A stretch of DNA of 33,541 nucleotides from Bacilli bacterium (GCA_017480975.1 JAFURK010000019.1:1-33541); one strand, 5' to 3'. Counted from the stretch's first letter, positions 24,378 through 31,746 are shown. The notes: generated by a model not told the origin, from the sequence alone. A program made the numbers and translations.

Positions 24378-24899
24378 TTACCATTCTAATTTAAAAACAC
24401 AATCTGACTTAGAATTAAACATATTATCATAATATTCAACTTCAATATAGTTACTATCATTATTTAAAGCATAAGCAACAGTAGCGGTAGCCTTTCTACC
24501 TTGTCCTATAGAATCACCATATTTAGTATCAACAGGATATGTTTCCATTACATTATTATCCTTGTCATAGATTTTAAAATTCCAATCATCAATACTCAAA
24601 TCATCTTCTAAAGAAATATTTTCATATTCATAAGAAATAATAATTACACGATTAGCAACTTTATCAGAAAATTCATTTCTATCACTTGTTTCACTTATAC
24701 CAGTTATTTTCAATTTATATTCCCCAGAACTATTAGTAATATAAACATCTTCATTAAGTCCATATGATTTCTTAGTATTCTCAGTACTAGAATTTTCTGA
24801 TGTTCCACTAGGATTATTACTAGTTTCTGCACCACTATCGCAACCAACTAATGTAAACATCATTACAAAACAAATAATAATCATTGAAATTTTTTTCAT
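24378..24899 (-). CDS. DUF4352-like lipoprotein
   Basis: A 173-aa secreted lipoprotein: MKKISMIIICFVMMF signal with lipobox LVGC (Cys20), a Ser/Asn-rich linker, then an immunoglobulin-like beta domain with VYITNSSGEYKLKITGISE and VIISYEYENIS, the usual pattern of DUF4352 and related telomeric-repeat-binding-factor-2-like domains. The frame is open for 29 codons further upstream, but these lie over the palindromic promoter region and AAGGAG precedes the ATG at 24899. The gene starts the minus-strand operon divergent from the XRE regulator. Such lipoproteins are common near XRE genes; the molecular role is not known. Confidence 0.82.
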   Translation of the reverse strand: MKKISMIIICFVMMFTLVGCDSGAETSNNPSGTSENSSTENTKKSYGLNEDVYITNSSGEYKLKITGISETSDRNEFSDKVANRVIIISYEYENISLEDDLSIDDWNFKIYDKDNNVMETYPVDTKYGDSIGQGRKATATVAYALNNDSNYIEVEYYDNMFNSKSDCVFKLEW

Positions 24900-24923
24900 T
24901 ACTCCACACTCCTTTCTATATAA

Positions 24924-24952
24924 ATAATAACATATATTTTTATCATTGTAAA
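24924..24952 (-). promoter_or_regulatory. Promoter of the lipoprotein operon
   Basis: The minus strand reads TTTACA, 17 bases and TATTAT, about 25 bases before the lipoprotein ATG. The -35 box and the spacer lie within the large palindrome at 24932-24966. Confidence 0.6.
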
Positions 24953-24966
24953 TGATAAAAATATAT
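24932..24966. repeat. 16-bp perfect palindrome over the lipoprotein promoter
   Basis: Arms ATATATTTTTATCATT and its exact complement are separated by GTA. The palindrome covers the spacer and -35 region of the minus-strand promoter, so it is well placed as an operator. It could also form a hairpin in RNA, but it lacks a T-run in the right place for a terminator. Confidence 0.7.
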
Positions 24967-24993
24967 TGATAGTGATAAAATATCACTTATAAT
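24966..24993 (+). promoter_or_regulatory. Promoter of the XRE regulator
   Basis: TTGATA, 16 bases and TATAAT on the plus strand, about 52 bases before the regulator ATG. The -35 overlaps the right end of the large palindrome by one base, and the spacer is filled by a second inverted repeat. Confidence 0.65.
24971..24987. promoter_or_regulatory. Inverted repeat operator in the XRE promoter spacer
   Basis: AGTGATA-AAA-TATCACT is a 7-bp dyad occupying exactly the gap between -35 and -10. The half-site TGATAAA recurs in the large palindrome (AATGATAAAA) and again as GTGATAAA just before the XRE start codon at 25036. A classic place for autorepression by a dimeric HTH protein; binding is inferred. 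Confidence 0.6.
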
Positions 24994-25045
24994 TTATGGA
25001 TAATTATTTTCAATAATGAGAAAATATTATTAGGAGTGATAAATA

Positions 25046-25324
25046 ATGGCTATAAAAGAAGAAGAATTATTTAACATAATTGGTAAAAATGTAAAATATT
25101 ATAGACAACTATACAATTTAGAACATCAAAAAATGACACAAGAACAATTAGCCGAAAAAGCCAACGTTTCAACTGCTCTCATTGGAAACCTAGAAAGTAA
25201 TAAAATTAATCAAGGTATCAGTGTCATCACATTATATCGACTAAGCCAAATATTAAATGTTACAATGGATGATTTTTGTAAAATGCCACCAAATCAACAA
25301 AAAAATAAGAATGGAAATCAATAA
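25046..25324 (+). CDS. XRE-family HTH transcriptional regulator
   Basis: The 92-aa protein is a single Cro/C1-type helix-turn-helix domain (about 8-75): NVKYYRQLYNLEHQ, MTQEQLAEKANVSTALIGNLESNK as helices 2-3, then GISVITLYRLSQILNVTMDDF. There is no sensor domain, so it probably acts by dimerisation. It diverges from a lipoprotein/membrane protein operon and both promoters lie in palindromic sequence, indicating control of itself and of the neighbours. TAGGAGTGAT is the ribosome site. A shared terminator follows. Confidence 0.9.
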   Translation: MAIKEEELFNIIGKNVKYYRQLYNLEHQKMTQEQLAEKANVSTALIGNLESNKINQGISVITLYRLSQILNVTMDDFCKMPPNQQKNKNGNQ

Positions 25325-25347
25325 TAATGATAACCATTCTTTTTTAT
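25300..25347. terminator. Bidirectional terminator between XRE and metG
   Basis: AAGAATGG (25307-25314) pairs with CCATTCTT (25334-25341); the stem extends partly into A-rich and T-rich flanks. The loop is long (19 bases). It lies between convergent genes and contains the XRE stop codon in its loop. Confidence 0.65.
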
Positions 25348-26889
25348 TTATTTTTTAGTATCAATTCTTTGGAATAATACTTGAGCTACACCTACTTTAG
25401 AACCACTCTCATAATAACCAAACTTATCCATTGTATCAAAATCTTTCTTATCAGTATTAATTTGTTCAAATATCTTTTCTGCCGTATCAGGCATAAAAGC
25501 TTGTAACATAACCGTACCATATCTAATAGCTTCCACTAAATTATAAAGTACTGTTGCTAACCTATCTTGCTTACTCTCATCTTTAGCTAATACCCAAGGC
25601 ATAGTCTCATCTATATACTTATTACATCTTCTAAATATTTCAAATATAACATCTATTGCATCAGCAACTCTTAAATTATCCATTCTTTGATCTACTAATG
25701 CTTTACTATTTAATACCAAAGTCTTTAACTCTTCATCAATATCCTCATAAGTATTTTTATCTTCTACTACTCCATCAAAATACTTATTTATCATCCCAAT
25801 AGTTCTATTAACTAAATTACCTAATACATTAGCCAAATTACTATTAATACTCTCAACTAATAATTCATTAGTAAATGTTCCATCACTAGCAAAAGGCATC
25901 TCATGAATCATATAATATCTAATCGCGTCTACGCCATATTCTTCAACTAAGTCATCTGCATATACAATATTACCCTTACTCTTACTCATCTTATCATTAC
26001 CAAACAACAGCCATGGATGGCCAAATATCTTCTCTGGTAACTCTAAACCTAGTGCATGTAACATAATTGGCCAATAAATAGTATGGAATCTCAAAATATC
26101 CTTACCAATCAAATGTATATTCGCTGGCCAATACTTCTTAAATTCATCTTTATGATTACCATCAACATCATATCCTAAGAACGTAATATAATTTGATAAA
26201 GCATCTATCCATACATATACAACGTGTTCTTCATCAAACGAAACTGGAACGCCCCATTTAAAGCTAGTTCTAGATACACATAAATCTTGAAGTCCAGGCT
26301 TAATAAAATTATTCATAATTTCATTTTTTCTAGCCTCTGGCTCTATAAAATGCGGATGACTTTCAATATATTCCTCTAACCATTTAGAATACTTACTCAT
26401 CTTAAAGAAATAAGCTTCTTCTTTAGCCTCCTTTACTTCTCTACCGCAATCAGGACATTTACCATCTACCAATTGACTCTCAGTCCAAAAAGACTCACAA
26501 GGTGTACAATATAATCCACTATATTCACCCTTATAAATATCTCCTTGTTCATAAAATTTCTTAAAAATTTCTTGAACCTTTTTCTCATGAACCTTATCTG
26601 TTGTTCTAACAAACTTATCATAGCTAGTATTCATAATCTTCCAAATATCCTTAATTTGGTTAGCAATACCATCTACATACTCTTGAGGACTTACTCCCGC
26701 CTCTTTAGCCTTAATTTCAATCTTTTCACCATGTTCATCAGTACCAGTCTGAAAATAAACATCATATCCTTGCAATCTCTTATATCTAGCAATAACATCT
26801 GCTAATACTACTTCATAAGTATTACCAATATGTGGCTTACTACTCGTATAAGCAATCGCTGTACTTATATAAAAATTATTCTTACCCAT
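25348..26889 (-). CDS. metG: Methionyl-tRNA synthetase
   Basis: The 513-aa class I synthetase charges tRNA-Met. KPHIGN is the HIGH motif, KMSKSKGN the KMSKS loop, and a four-cysteine zinc knuckle CTPCES...CPDCG sits in the CP insertion. After the anticodon-binding domain the protein ends: there is no C-terminal EMAP-II/Trbp111-like RNA-binding domain, which Bacillus MetRS (about 660 aa) has. The frame is open to a TTG two codons earlier, but AAAGAG fits the ATG at 26889. dUTPase lies 18 bases upstream, so the two may be co-transcribed. In Bacillus subtilis metS is followed by tatD, partly kept here. Confidence 0.96.
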   Translation of the reverse strand: MGKNNFYISTAIAYTSSKPHIGNTYEVVLADVIARYKRLQGYDVYFQTGTDEHGEKIEIKAKEAGVSPQEYVDGIANQIKDIWKIMNTSYDKFVRTTDKVHEKKVQEIFKKFYEQGDIYKGEYSGLYCTPCESFWTESQLVDGKCPDCGREVKEAKEEAYFFKMSKYSKWLEEYIESHPHFIEPEARKNEIMNNFIKPGLQDLCVSRTSFKWGVPVSFDEEHVVYVWIDALSNYITFLGYDVDGNHKDEFKKYWPANIHLIGKDILRFHTIYWPIMLHALGLELPEKIFGHPWLLFGNDKMSKSKGNIVYADDLVEEYGVDAIRYYMIHEMPFASDGTFTNELLVESINSNLANVLGNLVNRTIGMINKYFDGVVEDKNTYEDIDEELKTLVLNSKALVDQRMDNLRVADAIDVIFEIFRRCNKYIDETMPWVLAKDESKQDRLATVLYNLVEAIRYGTVMLQAFMPDTAEKIFEQINTDKKDFDTMDKFGYYESGSKVGVAQVLFQRIDTKK

Positions 26890-26907
26890 ATACAATCACT
26901 CTTTCTC

Positions 26908-27381
26908 TTATTTATTTGTACTACCTATTCCATCTACTCTTTCAGTTGAAGGCTTATCTCCACAAGTCAAATACTTAAAGAATACTCCTTGACAATAAGC
27001 AGTTCCTTTCTTTATTTCATAATCAACATTACCCTCATTTTGTAAAGCCACCCACAAATGACCTTCATTATTAGGATTACCATAATAATCACTATCAATA
27101 ATACCAACCTGATTACACATCCGTACATTATATTTAAATCCCATACTACTTCTTATTACCATCATAAGCATCTCATCACTCATAAACTTAGCTTTATAAC
27201 CAGTTGGAATTTTCTTTATCTCTCCAGGATGAAGGATGACATCTTCTATCGCATAAAAATCATAGCCACAAGAATTCTTCGTTGCTCTCTTAGGTAGTTC
27301 ATAACTATCATACAAATCCTTATCATTACTAACATCTTTACTAAACTGTTCAAAACTAATTTTTTCAAAAGCTCTCATCAT
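26908..27381 (-). CDS. dut: dUTP diphosphatase (trimeric dUTPase family)
   Basis: The 157-aa protein has the five dUTPase motifs: PKRATKNSCGYDFYA (1), RSSMGFKYNV (2), NQVGIIDSDYYGN (3), GTAYCQGVFFKY (4) and ERVDGIGSTNK (5, usually GGFGSTG). It hydrolyses dUTP to dUMP and pyrophosphate, keeping uracil out of DNA and feeding thymidylate synthesis. The insert NPNNEGHLWVALQN after motif 3 and the N-terminal 25 residues are longer than in short bacterial enzymes; this version is widespread in Clostridia and phages. Two ATGs in tandem follow GAGGTGAAGT; the second (27378) is slightly better spaced. It is followed by metG after 18 bases. Confidence 0.88.
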   Translation of the reverse strand: MMRAFEKISFEQFSKDVSNDKDLYDSYELPKRATKNSCGYDFYAIEDVILHPGEIKKIPTGYKAKFMSDEMLMMVIRSSMGFKYNVRMCNQVGIIDSDYYGNPNNEGHLWVALQNEGNVDYEIKKGTAYCQGVFFKYLTCGDKPSTERVDGIGSTNK

Positions 27382-27474
27382 ACTTCACCTCAATTCGTAA
27401 ACTTATTATAACATTCAAAGAAACTAATAGCAAGAAACCTATACAAAAAAATACTTAAATAGATACTTATTCAT

Positions 27475-27504
27475 GTAAAAAATACACCTAATATATAGAT
27501 GTAT
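27475..27504 (-). terminator. Terminator of the LRR gene (twin of 29764-29790)
   Basis: On the minus strand ATACATCTA and TAGGTGTAT pair (9 bp, one G-T) around TATAT, followed by six T. The TAG stop codon of the LRR gene lies in the downstream arm. Nineteen central bases are identical to the terminator after spoVT. Confidence 0.85.
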
Positions 27505-29707
27505 CTTTCTTTTTTATTAATCTTTTTTTCTCTATATTACTCTCAATATAAATACTATCATGTCCTACTTTATCTGATAAATACTTATCAATCTTAAATT
27601 TTATCCCCACCAAATCCATATGCAATTTCTTTTTTATATCTTCAATATCTTTATCTTTTTCATTAACAAAATATCTCAAATCCTCAAAATATTTATTTAT
27701 TATTTTTATTAACTTAATAACTACTTCATTCTTTTTTTCTATACCAAAATAATCAACATCCATCGCCTCTAGAATATCCTTAACAAGAAGTGTTTCTACA
27801 GTATCTCTATATTCTCCCATCTCTTCTTCATTTAAAATGCTTAAACATATATTAAGTGACTTAAATAAATCATTTGGAATAGAACATCTATTAATTTCTT
27901 CTAAAAATAATTGCAAATCTTTTCTAAAATCAATTTCAAATTTTTGATACTCATTTTTACATTCATTACCATTTAAAAGAATATTATCTATTTTCATAAT
28001 CCATTCATTACATATTTCATCAAATTTAATATTAATTTTTTCTTGCATACTTTTATCATTAAATTGCAATATAACATATCTAATATTATTTATTAAACTA
28101 ATTATTCCATCATCATCTACATATTTTTGAACATCATTCTTATCTTTTAAACTATTCATTAATGTAACATAAGGCATAATACTTTTAGTCTTTCTTCTTA
28201 CTTCATCTAAATAATTAGATAAATTTAAATGTAATTGTTGCTTCGGTTCAACTTCCTTTATAGCAACCAAACCTACATTACAATTTAAATCTTTCTCTAA
28301 CTCTTTTTGATAATTATTCCTAGGTTCTTCTAAATAATAATTAACCTTATCTAATATTTCTTTTTTAGTATTCAAATCAACTTGTGATGCTAAATAAACA
28401 ATATTAGTAATAATATCTTCAATAGATTCTTCCTTATCAGTACTTTTCTCTACTTTTGTTTCTAATAATTTTCTATAACCTTCTAATTCAGATAATAACT
28501 CTAATAGTTTAGACTGCCTTGATAAAATTAAACTAATATTAGATAATTCAATATTTAAAGTAAGTTTAGCATTCCCTATTATATTATCATTAAAAGAAAA
28601 TATATTATCATCATCTAAATCCAAAGTAGGTTTTTCTTTTTCCAAATCTACCTTATATCTATCAATAGCCCTATTTACCATACTTAATATATTTTCTTTA
28701 TCATGACTAGATATACTCTCAACCAACTTACTTATTTCATCTACTAACTTTTGATTTTCTTCTCCAATATTTATTGTTTCTAACCCTATATTATTATCTT
28801 TTTCTAATTCTTCTTCAACACCCAATTCTTTCACTAACTTATTTTTAGATATAAAAACTACTTTTCCTAATTTATAATTTGCTAAAAATTTTTTTACCTT
28901 TATTTTTTCAACCACACTTAAATTATCTTCTTGTATTCTTAAAGTAAAATTACTACGAAATTTAAAAAAATTATTGACATCACTTTCAGAATTAAAATAT
29001 ATATCCTTCAAAATTGAACAAATTTTTTGTAATTGATCTACTAATTCAACATAATTATTACAAAATAAAGTTACATCACTTTCCTCCTCTAAAAGCGTTT
29101 GCTTAATTTCATCATAATCATTCTCCAAGAAACATCGCCAACCACCATAAAGACATCCTGCCGGCAATATAAATGATTTCCAATCTAAACAATTATAAAA
29201 ACAATTATAAGATATTTCTTTTATATTACCCATAATTATAACTTTTTGTAATCCACTATAAGAAAAAGCATTATTCCTTAAATTCGACACATTAAATAAC
29301 TTTATCTCTTTTAAAGATTTACACTTATAAAAAGCTTCTACACCAATAAATTTTAAACTTTTAGGAAATCGAATTCTTTTCAAATTACTACAACCATAAA
29401 AAGTATAATCACCTATTTCTTCTAATTCTTCAGGTAAAACGACTTCTTCTAAATTAGAAAATCCAAAAAGATCTGACTGAATTATTTTTATCCCATCTGG
29501 TATAATTATCTTAACTACATCCTTTTTAGAAAAATCAGAAAAAGCATTACCATCATATTTAGCATAATCATTACAATTAACTTTTTTCACTTCACCATTT
29601 TTTAATATAAAAGTTAAAATTTTATTATTCTCCAAACATTTTAACTCTTTCTTAAAATTGTTATCATAATCAAGTAAAAATTTATCAAAACTATAATCCT
29701 CTAACAT
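27488..29707 (-). CDS. Leucine-rich-repeat (BspA-type) protein with long helical C-terminus
   Basis: The 739-aa protein has no signal peptide or membrane helix and should be cytoplasmic. Residues about 65-185 are five or six BspA-type LRR_5 repeats, e.g. LEEIGDYTFYGCSNLKRIRFP and LKFIGVEAFYKCKSLKEIKLF, a repeat class usually found on secreted proteins. The remaining 550 residues are predicted helical, acidic and rich in Lys, Glu, Asn and Leu with coiled-coil potential, and I recognise no domain there. The AAGGGGG ribosome site is strong. It sits between dut and spoVT and is bracketed by two nearly identical terminators. A scaffold or binding role is a guess; LRR proteins of this layout occur in gut Bacillota. 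Confidence 0.8.
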   Translation of the reverse strand: MLEDYSFDKFLLDYDNNFKKELKCLENNKILTFILKNGEVKKVNCNDYAKYDGNAFSDFSKKDVVKIIIPDGIKIIQSDLFGFSNLEEVVLPEELEEIGDYTFYGCSNLKRIRFPKSLKFIGVEAFYKCKSLKEIKLFNVSNLRNNAFSYSGLQKVIIMGNIKEISYNCFYNCLDWKSFILPAGCLYGGWRCFLENDYDEIKQTLLEEESDVTLFCNNYVELVDQLQKICSILKDIYFNSESDVNNFFKFRSNFTLRIQEDNLSVVEKIKVKKFLANYKLGKVVFISKNKLVKELGVEEELEKDNNIGLETINIGEENQKLVDEISKLVESISSHDKENILSMVNRAIDRYKVDLEKEKPTLDLDDDNIFSFNDNIIGNAKLTLNIELSNISLILSRQSKLLELLSELEGYRKLLETKVEKSTDKEESIEDIITNIVYLASQVDLNTKKEILDKVNYYLEEPRNNYQKELEKDLNCNVGLVAIKEVEPKQQLHLNLSNYLDEVRRKTKSIMPYVTLMNSLKDKNDVQKYVDDDGIISLINNIRYVILQFNDKSMQEKINIKFDEICNEWIMKIDNILLNGNECKNEYQKFEIDFRKDLQLFLEEINRCSIPNDLFKSLNICLSILNEEEMGEYRDTVETLLVKDILEAMDVDYFGIEKKNEVVIKLIKIINKYFEDLRYFVNEKDKDIEDIKKKLHMDLVGIKFKIDKYLSDKVGHDSIYIESNIEKKRLIKKKDTSIY

Positions 29708-29763
29708 AAATAATCCCCCTTAAAATTACTGCATATTTTACCACAAACAAACCAAAAATAAAA

Positions 29764-29790
29764 TAAAAAACACCTAATATATAGATGTTT
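29764..29790 (-). terminator. Terminator of spoVT (twin of 27475-27504)
   Basis: On the minus strand AAACATCTA and TAGGTGTTT pair (9 bp, one G-T) around TATAT, followed by six T in total, just after the spoVT stop codon. Confidence 0.85.
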
Positions 29791-29791
29791 C

Positions 29792-30325
29792 TTACTCTTC
29801 ATTAAAATTACCTGATAATAACTTTGATAAAATAACGGCCATTTTCTCTTCACTCTCTAATATTGGACTTTCAACTGAAATAATAATAACACTGCCTAAG
29901 GTATCACCATCACTAATAATTGAGCTAAAAGAATAATAACCAAAATCTTCTACACCTTCTACAAACGAGAAAGTCTTTTTCTGTCTTTCAACAAAACTAT
30001 CTCTTCTCTCAATTCCTCTTTCTGTAAACTCACTAATTCTCTTACCCAAATACCTTTTCTTTAAAATTCCACTAGCAGCAATAACTTTATCCTTATCTGT
30101 TACTATTACACTATGCTTAATAACTTGATTAAAACTATCCACATACTTAGTCGCAGCTTCTTCAATACTCTCCATCGGAGAATACTTCTTCAAAATAATG
30201 TCCTCATTATCAACAAAAATCTCTAAAGAATCGCCATTCTTAATTCTAAGTGTCTTTCTTAATTCTTTAGGTACAACTATTCTACCTAAATCATCAATCC
30301 TTCTAATAATACCAGTTGTTTTCAT
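29792..30325 (-). CDS. spoVT: Stage V sporulation regulator SpoVT
   Basis: The 177-aa protein has the full SpoVT layout: an N-terminal AbrB-type swapped-hairpin DNA-binding domain, TTGIIRRIDDLGRIVVPKEL then KTLRIKNGDSLEIFVDNEDIILKKYSPM, and a GAF-like C-terminal domain with HSVIVTDKDKVIAASG. Length matches Bacillus SpoVT (178 aa), whereas AbrB and Abh lack the GAF part. In Bacillus it is made in the forespore under sigma-G and tunes sigma-G genes. Here it lies upstream of metG with the LRR gene and dut between, the place abrB holds in Bacillus subtilis. No convincing sigma-G promoter was seen. Confidence 0.92.
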   Translation of the reverse strand: MKTTGIIRRIDDLGRIVVPKELRKTLRIKNGDSLEIFVDNEDIILKKYSPMESIEEAATKYVDSFNQVIKHSVIVTDKDKVIAASGILKKRYLGKRISEFTERGIERRDSFVERQKKTFSFVEGVEDFGYYSFSSIISDGDTLGSVIIISVESPILESEEKMAVILSKLLSGNFNEE

Positions 30326-30440
30326 TTAATATATCACTCCATTCTATACATATTTTACCAAATTAAAGAAAATTTATACTTTTAAATTTATACATAAATC
30401 AAAATAAATTACACACCCTAACAATAGAGGTGAATAAATA

Positions 30441-30578
30441 ATGAAATATCTAAAAAAATTAGAACTATCTGATGAAATGTTTACAGAAAAAGAAAAGAAA
30501 AAAATAGAAAAATATTACGAAAAAGGTAACGACTACTATAATAGCATAGACAACACCAAAAAGGAAGGAAAAAATTAA
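30441..30578 (+). CDS. Small charged protein (45 aa)
   Basis: A plus-strand gene of 45 codons, MKYLKKLELSDEMFTEKEKK and onward, very rich in Lys and Glu, with a predicted helix and a Tyr/Asn-rich end. AGAGGTGA lies 7 bases before the ATG, a strong ribosome site in the right place, and a terminator-like hairpin follows. It diverges from spoVT and converges on the GNAT gene. I recognise no family; a membrane segment and signal peptide are absent. The small size makes the call moderate, but chance is unlikely with this ribosome site. Confidence 0.6.
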   Translation: MKYLKKLELSDEMFTEKEKKKIEKYYEKGNDYYNSIDNTKKEGKN

Positions 30579-30598
30579 TTTATTTTTACCTTCTTTTT
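30558..30598. terminator. Bidirectional terminator-like hairpin
   Basis: AAAAAGGAAGG and flanking A's pair imperfectly with ATTTTTACCTTCTTTTT between two convergent genes; bulged bases break the stem. It overlaps the 3' ends of both the 45-aa gene and the acetyltransferase gene. Confidence 0.5.
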
Positions 30599-31086
30599 CT
30601 TTGCTTATTTAAATAATTGGGATTATAATTTTTATAAATAACTCTCTTATCACCTAAATAATCCTCATCATAATAGCCACAACTAATAGCAGTCTTTACA
30701 CTAGGAACATTACTAACATCTATATCTAAAGCAATATCTCTAATATTAAAATTTTCAAATAAATATTCAGTAAGTTCTTTTAACACCAACTTACCATATC
30801 CCATTTTCTTCTTATTATTTAAAATAGAATATTCTAAATATACTTCATCGTTTCTAATACTACTAATGAAAATATAACCTACTAAATCGTCATCACTATT
30901 TAAAGAAATAATAAAGCCAGTATCAAATGGAAAAGATTTTTGTTTATTATTAAGTATCAACCTATTTTCTATTTGTGACACATACTTAGAACTAGAAATC
31001 CCCTTAAATTCTTCTACTAAATTTCTATGTAATTGATTATATTCATCATAAGTATTTAAGCAAAAACTATCTAATTTAATATTCAT
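30586..31086 (-). CDS. GNAT-family N-acetyltransferase
   Basis: The 166-aa protein shows a GNAT fold: a central strand FIISLNSDDDLVGYIFIS, then VYLEYSILNNKKKMGYGKLVLKELTEYLFE, where the acetyl-CoA loop (KKMGYGK) is a relaxed form of Q/RxxGxG/A, then IALDIDVSNVPSVKTAISCGYY, the typical motif B with Asn and Gly. The substrate is unknown. The frame extends ten codons upstream to a TTG without a ribosome site; the ATG at 31086 forms an ATGA overlap with the TGA of the TSCPD gene and is the better start. Translation is therefore probably coupled to that gene. Confidence 0.8.
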   Translation of the reverse strand: MNIKLDSFCLNTYDEYNQLHRNLVEEFKGISSSKYVSQIENRLILNNKQKSFPFDTGFIISLNSDDDLVGYIFISSIRNDEVYLEYSILNNKKKMGYGKLVLKELTEYLFENFNIRDIALDIDVSNVPSVKTAISCGYYDEDYLGDKRVIYKNYNPNYLNKQRKRR

Positions 31087-31346
31087 ACTAATACCATTTC
31101 TTTCATTTTCATACAAGCTTTAGCTAATTGATCTGGGCAAGAAGTACCTCTTCCTCGACAATCAATCCCTGATAATATCTCAATAACTTCATCCAAAGTT
31201 CTACCAACACAAAGTTTACTAACGCCACCAGTATTTCCCGGACAACCGCCAATAATTTCTATTGATTGAATAATATCATCCATAGTATTAATAATAATTT
31301 TACTTGAACAAACCCCCTTTGGTTGATATTCAAACATTCTTTCCAT
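31083..31346 (-). CDS. TSCPD domain protein (TIGR03905-like)
   Basis: The 87-aa protein has the short TSCPD domain, with GGCPGNTGGVSKLCVGRTLDEV and GTSCPDQLAKA including the name-giving TSCPD. In longer proteins this domain occurs at the C-terminus of class II ribonucleotide reductases; the stand-alone form is a frequent small protein in Clostridia and Bacilli with unknown function. Cysteines 13, 35, 46, 63 and 70 suggest metal binding, which is inference. AGGAGG supports the start. It is the first of a pair with the GNAT gene. Confidence 0.85.
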   Translation of the reverse strand: MERMFEYQPKGVCSSKIIINTMDDIIQSIEIIGGCPGNTGGVSKLCVGRTLDEVIEILSGIDCRGRGTSCPDQLAKACMKMKEMVLV

Positions 31347-31425
31347 CTTTTAATACCTCCTCTTAATTTATAATACTTAAAAATATCTTTACCTTTTAGA
31401 TAAAACCATATAAGTACTTTTGAAA

Positions 31426-31746
31426 CTACTTCATTAATATATAAACTATAGTTAATACACTAAATAAAAGACCAATAATATAAAACATGTCAATAACTAA
31501 AAATCCATTTTTACTTTTATCTCTAAAAATATTCATTGTACTTTTATTTAAAAACCTATCAAAATAACTATCAATAAATTCTATTTTTTTTATTAAAAAC
31601 TTTTGTGATTTTAAGTATTCTACCAATTCTATCTTCTTATCATTATGTTCTTTTTCTACTAATTTAATCTGATTTTGATATATTTCATTAGTATAATGTA
31701 AAGCATTACCAATAATTTCTAATTCCTTAAAAGTTAAATCATCCAT
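31426..31746 (-). CDS. Fragment B: hypothetical protein with C-terminal membrane helix
   Basis: The frame codes for about 106 aa from the ATG at 31746. It is charged and helical (IYQNQIKLVEKEHNDKKIEL), ending in a hydrophobic helix VIDMFYIIGLLFSVLTIVYILM. There is no ribosome site before the ATG or the TTG at 31752, and the frame stays open upstream to about 31793 without another proper start. This and its position right after fragment A suggest it may be the C-terminal part of one broken gene; alternatively it is a short independent gene. No family recognised. Confidence 0.5.
   Translation of the reverse strand: MDDLTFKELEIIGNALHYTNEIYQNQIKLVEKEHNDKKIELVEYLKSQKFLIKKIEFIDSYFDRFLNKSTMNIFRDKSKNGFLVIDMFYIIGLLFSVLTIVYILMK

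Noticed and set aside
30326-30400. Sigma-G promoter for spoVT
   Set aside because: Expected from Bacillus, but no pair of boxes with proper spacing was convincing.
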